64,000 nt of DNA from NCBI RefSeq assembly GCF_013004105.1, contig NZ_CP053085.1:3782001-3846000 (forward strand), read 5' to 3'. Source of the DNA: Gemmatimonas groenlandica. GTDB lineage: Bacteria; Gemmatimonadota; Gemmatimonadetes; Gemmatimonadales; Gemmatimonadaceae. Position numbers and translations under genes: made by a program. Under the pieces are notes generated by a model. It had not been told where the DNA came from, did not search any database, and saw only the letters and a program-made list of their open reading frames with translations. Of the stretch, positions 26,896-34,283 are shown one piece after another (within the stretch, counting starts at the first letter, position 1; the number at the start of each line of letters is the position of its first letter).

Positions 26896-28653
26896 TCAGA
26901 ACCCGTACAGAGCCGCCTTACGCACCCGATCCTTCGCCGCGCTCAGCGCCGCGCCAAGCTCCATCGGACCGACGGCGATATCCGGAATGCGATCGATCGC
27001 GCCGAGGTAGAAGTCACGCCACGCGTCGATGATGTGATGCTCGGTCTCTACCGTGCCGCCACGCGACAGTGTGTCGCGGCCGAGGGCTTTCTGTGTGGCG
27101 AGCTCCTTCTCGGCCGCGCGGGTGAGTTCTTCCAGCGCCGCGAGTACGACGGGGCGCGAGCCGTCGGCAAGCAAGAGGCCCGTGGTCAGCGCGCACGAGC
27201 CCACGTTGCCCAGCGACGCGGCGCTGACCATATCGATGCGATCGAGGTCGGTGTGGTAGTGTTGATCGGTGAAGTGCCAGAGCAACACGGCGGGGATCTG
27301 CGCGTTCAGGAACGGTGTGTGATCACTGCCGCCTTCAAACGGATTGGCCTTCACCACCCATCCCGTTTGCGCAGCGCGGTCGAGGCAGCGCTGGCGCACG
27401 AAGTCGTTGAACCAGTGCGCGCGAATGTCCTTCTCAGCCAGCGGCCGTCCGCCCCACTCGCTGTGCTTGTCTTCGCCGCGCACCCAGACGGCACTCGGAT
27501 CGGGCATCTTCTCGATCAAGAACGTGCCACCGGTTTTCGCGGTGTTCTCACCGACCATATCGAGCGACATGCCCCACTTCACGCCGATGCGACGCACACT
27601 GTCTTCCTTGATGTACCGGTCGGTGGAGCGGATTTCGTCGCCCCACAGGAACGTGACCGTGCGCTTCGGATTGGCCGTGCCGGCTTTCACCAACTGCGCC
27701 GCAACGCGCGCCATCTCAGCCAGCGTACCGACACCGGTGGCATTGTCGTTGGCGCCCGGCTCCTGCACATGCGCCGAATACATGAAGCGCTCGGACGGTA
27801 CGGACGCGCCACGGATTTCGGCCACCAACGTGCGCTCGGGCCGACTCTCCAAGAGCGTCTTTACGACCACGTGCACACTGACCGGTCCGCGCGTGATCGC
27901 CGACTTGAGCGCATCGCGCGACGCGCGTGAGACGAACAGCAGCCAGCCGGGCGTGAGCGTATCACGCGCGATGCCGGTGAACTGAATGGACGTCACGTTC
28001 TTCGACTGCTGGTTGTACTCCGGGAGCTTCTGCGCCGCGAGCACACCGACGGCGCCCTTCTGCATGGCGCGCACGAAGATCGAGCGCGCATTCCCCTCGG
28101 CGAGTACGATCTTGCCCTTCACATCGACCGCGGCGAAGTCGGCTTCGGCACCAGCACCCACGTCGACCACCGCGGCGGTTACACCGTCGGGCGCGGTGGA
28201 CACGGAATTGATCGCGATCATATTCAGATTCTTCGGCCACGACTGCAGAGGCGCCGGCTGCCCCACGATCGTGATCGATGCGCCTTCCGGTGTCCACGCC
28301 AGATCACGCATGGGTCGCGACTCGATGCGATACACGAGACGCGCCGTCGGCGACGCCGAGGCTTCATCGACGTAACCGGCCACCCGCAGCAATGACGCGA
28401 CGGTATCGATCGCGAGGTCGAAGCCTCGATTGCCTGGCAACCGGAAGTAGCGCTGCACATAGTCGACCGTGCGCAAGGCCCGGTCGCCGCTGATGGCGGC
28501 GGATACGGCCCGGGTGATCGGGGCCATCGCCGGCGACGGCGCTGATGGCTTCGCGACAGGTTTCCCCTGCGCTACGGCAGCGCCGGCGGGGAGCGAAAGG
28601 GCGAGCAGCGCGACCGCGCGCGCGGGCCGTGTGAAGCGAGGAAAATAGCTCAT
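26896..28653 (-). CDS. Secreted M28-family metallopeptidase with PA domain
   Basis: 585 residues with a signal peptide (cut near AAVAQG). Residues about 130-260 form a PA (protease-associated) insert. The M28 catalytic domain carries di-zinc ligands in YSAHVQEPGANDNATGVG (His and Asp), the acid pair in LWGDEIRST, SDHTPF and the last His in HYHTDLDRIDM. Members are aminopeptidases or carboxypeptidases acting in the periplasm or outside. The C-terminal 120 residues are helical. Start is the ATG giving MSYFPRFTRP. The pheA-like gene lies 38 bp upstream on the same strand. Confidence 0.88.
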   Translation of the reverse strand: MSYFPRFTRPARAVALLALSLPAGAAVAQGKPVAKPSAPSPAMAPITRAVSAAISGDRALRTVDYVQRYFRLPGNRGFDLAIDTVASLLRVAGYVDEASASPTARLVYRIESRPMRDLAWTPEGASITIVGQPAPLQSWPKNLNMIAINSVSTAPDGVTAAVVDVGAGAEADFAAVDVKGKIVLAEGNARSIFVRAMQKGAVGVLAAQKLPEYNQQSKNVTSIQFTGIARDTLTPGWLLFVSRASRDALKSAITRGPVSVHVVVKTLLESRPERTLVAEIRGASVPSERFMYSAHVQEPGANDNATGVGTLAEMARVAAQLVKAGTANPKRTVTFLWGDEIRSTDRYIKEDSVRRIGVKWGMSLDMVGENTAKTGGTFLIEKMPDPSAVWVRGEDKHSEWGGRPLAEKDIRAHWFNDFVRQRCLDRAAQTGWVVKANPFEGGSDHTPFLNAQIPAVLLWHFTDQHYHTDLDRIDMVSAASLGNVGSCALTTGLLLADGSRPVVLAALEELTRAAEKELATQKALGRDTLSRGGTVETEHHIIDAWRDFYLGAIDRIPDIAVGPMELGAALSAAKDRVRKAALYGF

Positions 28654-28691
28654 GCACGGATGTTCGGCGAAAACCCGCGCTCTGTCGAGTG

Positions 28692-29249
28692 CTACGTAGA
28701 CGCGCTGATCACCAGAAAGCGCGTCCAGTTGGCGGGCACGTCTTCGATGTGCCGCGCAATGATCTCGAGACCGTAGCGTTCGGCTGCCATCTCGCTGGCG
28801 ACCGCGCCAACCGTGCGGTCGTTCAGTTCCGCGACCATTCGCGCAGCGCCGGCGGTGTCGTCATGCGGCGCCGGCTCGAGCCAGCCGTGACGCGCAAAGA
28901 AGATGCGGCACTGCGCGAGGGCCACGGCGTGACTGTGCACGTTGCGCAGCTCGGCGAGCGACGCGCCACGCGGCGCGAGCAAGCACAGGTGAATCGGCAC
29001 CCGCAGTTCACTACGCTCCACCACCTCGATGCCGGCGCTCCGCAGTGCGTCGAGCGCCACCTTCACCGCCCCGATGATCGCATTCTCCACCGGAATCACC
29101 CCATACTCGGCGGCACCGCTGCGCACGCTGGCAATGGCATCCGGGAACGTGCGGCACGGAATCGCGGTCGCGCCGTTCGGCCATTGCTGGCGGATCGCGA
29201 GCTCGCTGAAGGCGCCCAACTCACCCTGAAAGGCGACGCGTGGAATCAT
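28692..29249 (-). CDS. pheA: Prephenate dehydratase, catalytic domain only (no ACT domain)
   Basis: 185 residues from the ATG giving MIPRVAFQGELGAFSE. Prephenate dehydratase converts prephenate to phenylpyruvate in phenylalanine synthesis. Motifs are FQGELGAFSE, YGVIPVENAIIGAV, VHSHAVALAQC, DTAGAARMV, and the catalytic Thr in NWTRFLVIS. The protein stops right after the catalytic domain, whereas most bacterial enzymes (about 280 residues) continue into an ACT domain that gives feedback inhibition by phenylalanine. It is therefore probably insensitive to Phe, or regulated by a separate protein. Divergent from the attenuator-controlled DAHP synthase. Confidence 0.9.
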   Translation of the reverse strand: MIPRVAFQGELGAFSELAIRQQWPNGATAIPCRTFPDAIASVRSGAAEYGVIPVENAIIGAVKVALDALRSAGIEVVERSELRVPIHLCLLAPRGASLAELRNVHSHAVALAQCRIFFARHGWLEPAPHDDTAGAARMVAELNDRTVGAVASEMAAERYGLEIIARHIEDVPANWTRFLVISAST

Positions 29250-29261
29250 GGTTTCAACATA

Positions 29262-29290
29262 TTGACTTGGGGATGCACTCACCGTAGCCT
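29262..29290 (+). promoter_or_regulatory. Predicted promoter of the aromatic leader and DAHP synthase
   Basis: TTGACT at 29262-29267, 17-bp spacer, TAGCCT at 29285-29290. The expected start, 7 bp further on, falls on or next to the ATG of the leader peptide at 29298, so the leader may be translated from a leaderless transcript. The -10 element is weak. Confidence 0.4.
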
Positions 29291-29297
29291 CAATGGT

Positions 29298-29378
29298 ATG
29301 ACGCGTCACCGCTCCGCCCGCTATTGGTATTATACGCCGACCCGCATGGGCCCCGGTGTATTTGGCGTGTGCGACTGA
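29298..29378 (+). CDS. Attenuator leader peptide with Tyr-Trp-Tyr-Tyr
   Basis: A 26-residue reading frame (ATG 29298, TGA 29376-29378) whose residues 9-12 are Tyr-Trp-Tyr-Tyr (codons 29322-29333), with a Phe codon at 29361. It lies between a promoter and a Rho-independent terminator in front of DAHP synthase, the first enzyme of aromatic amino-acid synthesis. Four aromatic codons in a row is the hallmark of ribosome-mediated attenuation: shortage of charged tRNA-Tyr or tRNA-Trp stalls the ribosome and favours the antiterminator. Translation of the peptide is predicted, not shown. Confidence 0.8.
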   Translation: MTRHRSARYWYYTPTRMGPGVFGVCD

Positions 29379-29419
29379 TTCGCTGACGCTCCAACACTGT
29401 GAGGCTCGTGCAATCGCAC
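29369..29419 (+). promoter_or_regulatory. Predicted antiterminator pairing of the aromatic attenuator
   Basis: GTGCGACTG (29369-29377) can pair with CAATCGCAC (29411-29419) with eight of nine base pairs. The second segment covers the loop and half of the 3' arm of the terminator, so the two structures exclude each other. The first segment overlaps the leader stop codon and is covered by a ribosome that finishes the leader, but free when the ribosome stalls at the aromatic codons. Confidence 0.65.
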
Positions 29420-29434
29420 GGGCCTTTTGCTTTT
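29403..29434 (+). terminator. Rho-independent terminator (attenuator) before DAHP synthase
   Basis: GGCTCGTGC (29403-29411), loop AATC, GCACGGGCC (29416-29424): nine base pairs including one T-G wobble, followed directly by TTTTGCTTTT. It ends 62 bp before the aroF-type ATG, and no other gene end on this strand could use it. Confidence 0.85.
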
Positions 29435-29496
29435 CCGGCTCCGGCGACGCTCGACGCCTCGTGATGCTCCACCGCCCTCCATCATGAGACGACCCG

Positions 29497-30546
29497 ATGA
29501 TCATCGTTACCGTTCCTGGAATTTCCGAAAGCGCCCTCGCCCGACTGATCGAGCACGTCGAGGCCGCGGGATTGCGTACCCATGTGTCGCGCGGCGAGCA
29601 CCGCACCATCGTGGGATGCATCGGCGACGAGGGTCTGCTGAGCGATCACGGTCTTACGCAGCTCGAGGGTGTGGAGCGCGTCCTCCCGGTGCTCAAGCCG
29701 TACAAGTTGGCCTCGCGCGAGTTCTCGGTGCAGTCGACGGCGATTCGCTTGGGCGATGCGGCCGATACGGTGATCGGTGGACGCGATCTGGTGGTGATCG
29801 CCGGTCCGTGCTCGGTGGAAGGGCGTGAGATGATGCATGAGACGGCACATGCGGTGCAACGCTCGGGAGCGCGACTGCTGCGTGCCGGCGCCTTCAAGCC
29901 GCGTTCGTCTCCCTACGCATTTCAGGGCATGGGCGAGGAAGGGCTCAAGATTCTGGCCGAGGTGCGCGCGGAAACGGGCATGCCGATCGTGACGGAAGTG
30001 ATGGACACACGACAGGTGGAGCTGGTAGCGAGCTACGCCGACGTGCTGCAGATCGGCGCGCGCAACATGCAGAACTTTCCGCTGCTCACCGAGGTCGGTC
30101 GCACGCAGCGTCCGGTCTTGCTCAAGCGCGGTTTGTCGGCCACGATCACCGAGCTGCTGATGGCGGCCGAGTACATCATGGCGCAGGGCAACGGCGACGT
30201 GATTCTGTGCGAGCGAGGTATCCGCACCTACGAGACGGCCACGCGCAACACGCTCGACGTGGCGGCAATTCCGGTGCTCAAGCGCGAGACGCACTTGCCG
30301 GTCATGGTGGACCCGTCACATGCCGGGGGCCGGGCGCATCTGGTGGCGCCGCTCGCGATGGCCGCCGTGGCGGCTGGTGCGGATGGTCTGATCGTGGAGG
30401 TGCATCCGCACCCGGCCACTGCCAAGTCCGACGGTGAGCAGTCGCTGGAGCCGAGCGCGTTTGCCTCCATGATGCAGCAGGTGCGGTCGGTCGCGCTGGC
30501 GGTAGGTCGTGAGCCGAGCTGGGAGGTTGAGCTGGCGTCGGTGTGA
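29497..30546 (+). CDS. aroF: 3-deoxy-7-phosphoheptulonate (DAHP) synthase, type I-beta
   Basis: 349 residues. Condenses phosphoenolpyruvate and erythrose 4-phosphate, the first step of the shikimate pathway. Residues 1-70 are the small ferredoxin-like N-terminal domain found in Thermotoga-type enzymes, where it mediates Tyr/Phe feedback. The barrel shows [36 protein letters not shown] and [14 protein letters not shown]. Expression is predicted to be controlled by the attenuator just upstream, giving two layers of control by aromatic amino acids. Followed by a large palindrome in the convergent gap. Confidence 0.95.
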   Translation: MIIVTVPGISESALARLIEHVEAAGLRTHVSRGEHRTIVGCIGDEGLLSDHGLTQLEGVERVLPVLKPYKLASREFSVQSTAIRLGDAADTVIGGRDLVVIAGPCSVEGREMMHETAHAVQRSGARLLRAGAFKPRSSPYAFQGMGEEGLKILAEVRAETGMPIVTEVMDTRQVELVASYADVLQIGARNMQNFPLLTEVGRTQRPVLLKRGLSATITELLMAAEYIMAQGNGDVILCERGIRTYETATRNTLDVAAIPVLKRETHLPVMVDPSHAGGRAHLVAPLAMAAVAAGADGLIVEVHPHPATAKSDGEQSLEPSAFASMMQQVRSVALAVGREPSWEVELASV

Positions 30547-30553
30547 GACCCTT

Positions 30554-30590
<37 letters not shown>

Positions 30591-30599
30591 CTACAATGA

Positions 30600-30736
30600 C
30601 GCGAAGGTCGCGAAGTTCGCGAAGGTACGCGAAGAACAGCAAAAGAGAAAAGCTTTGAATGAAAAACGCGAAGGGCTCGAGGTTAGACTCGGGCTCCTTC
30701 GCGTGTCTTCGCGTTCTTCGCGGACTTCGCGTGAAC
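30600..30736. repeat. Palindrome of iterated CGCGAAG words (convergent gap)
   Basis: Left arm 30600-30635 carries four CGCGAAG words about 9 bp apart; the right arm 30697-30736 carries the complementary words. Between them sits a compact hairpin, ACGCGAAGG (30666-30674) with CCTTCGCGT (30696-30704), extended inwards by GCTCGAG/CTCGGGC. Fills the 222-bp gap between the convergent aroF and Vgb-like genes and shares words with the palindrome at 26821-26875. It could act as a bidirectional transcription boundary. Confidence 0.8.
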
Positions 30737-30768
30737 GCAGTTGCTGTTCGCTGACTACGCGCCGCTCC

Positions 30769-31827
30769 TCACCCGATCGGCTTGCGCTCCGCTGGCGGGA
30801 TCACGGCGCGGCCGATGGTGCCTTGGTCACTGCCGAACCAGATGGTGCGGGTGTTCTTGTCGAACACCATGTGCCGCACCGTATTCGGCGCGGCTTTGCC
30901 GATATCGGTGGGCGTGGTGAACGTGTTGGTGCGTGGGTCGAAGCCCACCAGACGGTTCGGCTGCGTGCCCGTTTCCACGAACCAGAGGCGGTCGGCGTCA
31001 TCGACCGTCATGGCGTAGGGCAGTGACGTGCTGCCGCCGGGCAGGGGCCAATCTTTCACGGTGCCGCTGACCGGATCGAGGCGGCCCAGATAGCCGCGCG
31101 AATAGTCCACGTACCACACGGCGCCGTCGGTGGTGAGGGCGATGCGACGGCCACGGGTGCGCTCGTCGGGTAATACATACTCGCGCACGCGCATGCTGGT
31201 GGGATCGACGGTGCCGATCTTGTTCACGCCAAACAGGTTGAACCACGGTCGGCCCTTCGCATCGATCACGATGCCGTAGGGGCGCGCACGCGGCGTGGCA
31301 ATCTTCATGATCGTCACCTTGCCCGTCTTCTTCACGAGGTGGCCGACCATGTTGCTGTTCTGCAGCGTAAACCAGAGATCGCCCTTCTGATCGAACGCGA
31401 TCGTGTGCGGATCCTTCGCGTCAGGATCGGGCATCGGGTAGCGTGTGATCGCGCCGGTCTTGCCGTCGATCTTTCCGATCATGCCGTTGCGATTCCCGGT
31501 GTACCATGCGTCGCCGTCCTTATCGACCGACACGGTGTGCGGAAAGGTGCCGGCATCGATCTCGAGCTTGGTGAACGCGCCGCTCTTCGGATCGAGACGC
31601 GCCACGTAGTTGCCTTCCTGCCCCACGAACCACACGCGACCCTGCGCGTCGAGCGACGGATCGCGGGGGCGCGTGTCGGCCCACGGCACGTTCCACTCCG
31701 TCACAGCGGCGGTGTCGGCACCGCGCTTCTGCGCGACGGCGATCGAGGGAGCGAAGGCGGCGGCCACCATCGCGGCATACAGTGCGACGCGGGGCAGGCG
31801 TGCGGTCTCTCTGCATCGAGAATTCAT
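30769..31827 (-). CDS. Secreted Vgb-like six-bladed beta-propeller (streptogramin-lyase family)
   Basis: 352 residues with a signal peptide (cut near IAVAQK). At least six repeats of the Vgb/NHL-like blade can be read, for example PHTVSVDKDGDAWYTG, PHTIAFDQKGDLWFTL, RPYGIVIDAKGRPWFN and LPYAMTVDDADRLWFVE. The family includes virginiamycin B lyase, but most environmental members are uncharacterised and export as here argues against a cytoplasmic antibiotic lyase. The paired catalytic His/Glu of Vgb cannot be assigned with confidence. Its stop is 3 bp from the sensor-kinase end region on the same strand. Confidence 0.8.
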   Translation of the reverse strand: MNSRCRETARLPRVALYAAMVAAAFAPSIAVAQKRGADTAAVTEWNVPWADTRPRDPSLDAQGRVWFVGQEGNYVARLDPKSGAFTKLEIDAGTFPHTVSVDKDGDAWYTGNRNGMIGKIDGKTGAITRYPMPDPDAKDPHTIAFDQKGDLWFTLQNSNMVGHLVKKTGKVTIMKIATPRARPYGIVIDAKGRPWFNLFGVNKIGTVDPTSMRVREYVLPDERTRGRRIALTTDGAVWYVDYSRGYLGRLDPVSGTVKDWPLPGGSTSLPYAMTVDDADRLWFVETGTQPNRLVGFDPRTNTFTTPTDIGKAAPNTVRHMVFDKNTRTIWFGSDQGTIGRAVIPPAERKPIG

Positions 31828-33368
31828 GCGACGTCTCCTGAGGCGGAAGCCGAGCGGGGCAGCGTCACGCGGAAACAGGCGCCGTGGGCTCGATCGGTCG
31901 ACGGACGCAGACCAATATGCCCGCCGTGCGCATGGGCGATAGCCTGTGCGATGGCGAGGCCGAGTCCGGCGCCGCCGCCGTGCCCGCTGGCGTCGTCGTC
32001 GGGTTGGGACGAAGCGCCGTGCACGAAGCGCTCGAAGAGCCGGTCACGTAGGGCCGACGGCACGCCGGGCCCCTCGTCGTCCACGTCGATCTGCACGAGC
32101 TGATCGGTGGCATCGACGCGCACGTACACCGTGCTGGATGCGGGCGCGTGCTTGAGCGCGTTGTCGAGCAGATTCAGCACCAGACGGTGCAGCAGCACGC
32201 TGTCGCCATGTATGCGCAGCTCGGCGGTCGCGGGTGATTCGCTGAGCTGCAGTGAGACGCTTCGCGATTCGGCCAGCGACCGCACACTGCGCGCGGCCGT
32301 CGCCACCAGCTCGGCGATCGCCACCTCGCGATACTCGCCGATCGGACTGCCGGCGTCGACGCGCGCCAGCAGGAACAGATCGTCCACGACGCGCGAGAGA
32401 CGCACCGATTCCTGCTGAATTACCTGCAGGGCTTCGCGATACTCCGTTTCATCGCGGGTGCTGCGACGCAACGTGACATCGGCCTCGCCGCGAATGATGG
32501 CGATCGGCGTCCGCAATTCGTGAGAGGCGTCGGCCACGAACTGTCGCTGCGTGCGGAACGCGTCGCCCACGCGACCCAGCAAGCCGTTCACGATGTGGGC
32601 CAGTCGACCGAGCTCGTCGTGCGGATTCACGACCTGCAGCCGATCGTCGAGATTCGCGGCGGTGATGCTGGCCGTGCGCGTCGTGATCGCGTCGAGCGGG
32701 GCGAGACTACGACGCGCGAGGGCGTAGCCGGCGATCACCGACGCGAGCAGCGCGAGCGGAATCGCCAACAGCAACGTGGTGCGTACGGCGCGCAGCAGCA
32801 GCCGATCGTCTTCGAGCGAGTGCAGCGCGGTGACGAGGAGGGGAGGCTCTCCGGGATCCTGCACCATCGGCGCGAGTCGCGTGACGCCGGCGCGCCAGTC
32901 GACACCGCGCATGTGAATGGTACCGACGGCAACCTGACGCTCGTCGGCAATCTCGGTGGCACGCGTCTGCACGATGTCGCGCAACAGCGTACGCACTTCA
33001 TCGGGCAGGAGCACCGCGTCGTCGATCGTGTTGATCGATGTGCGCGACGGTCCGGGCTGACGGGCCGCCATGAGCTGCGCGCCTTCGTCGGCAATGAAGA
33101 CTTCGAGATCGCCGACACGCAGTTCGCGCAACACGGCTTGCTCGGTTTCGCCACGCACCTCTTCCACATCGCCGCGGGCCTGCGCCGCCGCTCGTTCGGC
33201 GCGGATCGCACCGGCGACCACGCGCGCCGACTCGCGCACGGCGGCATCGGTGCGTTGCCGGAGTGTCGTGGTCAGCGTGATCCAGCCAGCCAGCGCGAAG
33301 GCGCCGAGGACGAAGGCGAGCACACTGGCATTCCAGAGCGTGAGGCGCATCCGGATGGAGAGGCGCAT
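31824..33368 (-). CDS. Two-component sensor histidine kinase (HAMP-containing)
   Basis: 514 residues from the ATG giving MRLSIRMRLTLWNASVL. Membrane helix about 10-30, periplasmic loop about 31-160, second helix about 165-190, then HAMP. HisKA contains the phosphorylated His in DASHELRTPIAIIRGEA. HATPase_c has the N box LVLNLLDNALKHAP, G1 DVDDEGPGVP and G2 GGGAGLGLAIAQ. The response-regulator gene lies directly upstream on the same strand (35-bp gap) and is the obvious partner. The input signal is unknown. The stop overlaps the start of the Vgb-like gene by 4 bp (31824-31827), so that exoprotein may belong to the same operon. Confidence 0.92.
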   Translation of the reverse strand: MRLSIRMRLTLWNASVLAFVLGAFALAGWITLTTTLRQRTDAAVRESARVVAGAIRAERAAAQARGDVEEVRGETEQAVLRELRVGDLEVFIADEGAQLMAARQPGPSRTSINTIDDAVLLPDEVRTLLRDIVQTRATEIADERQVAVGTIHMRGVDWRAGVTRLAPMVQDPGEPPLLVTALHSLEDDRLLLRAVRTTLLLAIPLALLASVIAGYALARRSLAPLDAITTRTASITAANLDDRLQVVNPHDELGRLAHIVNGLLGRVGDAFRTQRQFVADASHELRTPIAIIRGEADVTLRRSTRDETEYREALQVIQQESVRLSRVVDDLFLLARVDAGSPIGEYREVAIAELVATAARSVRSLAESRSVSLQLSESPATAELRIHGDSVLLHRLVLNLLDNALKHAPASSTVYVRVDATDQLVQIDVDDEGPGVPSALRDRLFERFVHGASSQPDDDASGHGGGAGLGLAIAQAIAHAHGGHIGLRPSTDRAHGACFRVTLPRSASASGDVA

Positions 33369-33403
33369 CACACTGCTCGTCACGCTGCGCCGCGCGCTCG
33401 CGC

Positions 33404-34084
33404 TCACGTCGGCGCAACGTCTGAGAGTATGTAGCCGGCGCCGCGACGGGTGTGGATCAGCGGTGGCCACGGTGCGCGGTCGATCTTGCCGCGCAGTCGA
33501 TTCACGTACACTTCGACCGCGTTGGTGAACGGATCGTGATTGTCATCCCACACATGCGCGACGATATCAGCGCGCGAGACGACATTGCCGACACGGCGCG
33601 CGAGCAGTTCGAGCAACGCATACTCTTTGGCGGTGAGCGCAATGGGCACACCGGCGCGCGAGACCGCGTGCGATTGCAGGTCGATCTCGCAATCGCCAAC
33701 TCTCACGAGCATGGCCTGCAGCGCTTCTGGTCGGCGCAGCAGCGCGCGCAAACGCGCCAGCAGCTCGCCGAAGTCGAACGGCTTGGTGAGATAGTCGTCG
33801 GCGCCCTGATCGAGACCAGCAATGCGATCGGCGACCGCGTCGCGCGAGGTGAGCATGAGCACCGGCGTGCGGACGTTACGGGCACGCAGCGTGGACACGA
33901 CCCCGAAGCCATCGGTGCCCGGTAGCATGACATCGAGGATGATCGCGTCGTAGCTGTTCACGACGGCCTGGACGATGGCGTCGGAGCCGTTCTCGCACAC
34001 GTCCACCGCGTACGCCTCCTCGCGGAGACCGCGGGCGATGACGCGCGCGAGGCGGGGATCATCTTCTACGACGAGCAGGCGCAT
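33404..34084 (-). CDS. OmpR-family response regulator
   Basis: 226 residues. Receiver domain 1-115 with acidic pocket E7-D8-D9, phosphorylated D51 (IILDVMLPG), and K in LTKPFDFGE. Winged-helix DNA-binding domain about 125-222 ending HTRRGAGYILSD. Partner of the following histidine kinase. Start chosen at ATG 34084 (MRLLVVEDD); an ATG three codons earlier is possible. Confidence 0.93.
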   Translation of the reverse strand: MRLLVVEDDPRLARVIARGLREEAYAVDVCENGSDAIVQAVVNSYDAIILDVMLPGTDGFGVVSTLRARNVRTPVLMLTSRDAVADRIAGLDQGADDYLTKPFDFGELLARLRALLRRPEALQAMLVRVGDCEIDLQSHAVSRAGVPIALTAKEYALLELLARRVGNVVSRADIVAHVWDDNHDPFTNAVEVYVNRLRGKIDRAPWPPLIHTRRGAGYILSDVAPT

Positions 34085-34232
34085 GGCGACCATGGAGAAT
34101 GGGACGGATGGCGTGGGAGCAGCGGGCCGTCGTTAATCGTGGTGAAAGGTGCCCGCTCGTACTCTCCCCGAGTCTCATCGTTTCGCCCACCCAGGGGCGG
34201 GACCCGAAGCAAGCGAACGGTGGACAACGCGG

Positions 34233-34256
34233 CGTGCCCGGGGAAACCCGGGCACG
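34233..34256. terminator. Perfect 10-bp GC hairpin with GAAA loop
   Basis: CGTGCCCGGG (34233-34242), loop GAAA, CCCGGGCACG (34247-34256). On the plus strand it is followed by TCGTGTTTTTG, the form of a Rho-independent terminator, yet no plus-strand gene precedes it; both neighbours are on the minus strand, where the run of A precedes the stem. It may stop antisense transcription or be a stand-alone palindrome. Confidence 0.45.
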
Positions 34257-34283
34257 TCGTGTTTTTGTACGTATCGGGCGCCA

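Noticed and set aside
30769-31827. Antibiotic-resistance call (virginiamycin B lyase)
   Set aside because: Only the propeller fold is supported; the protein has a signal peptide and the catalytic pair of Vgb could not be identified.
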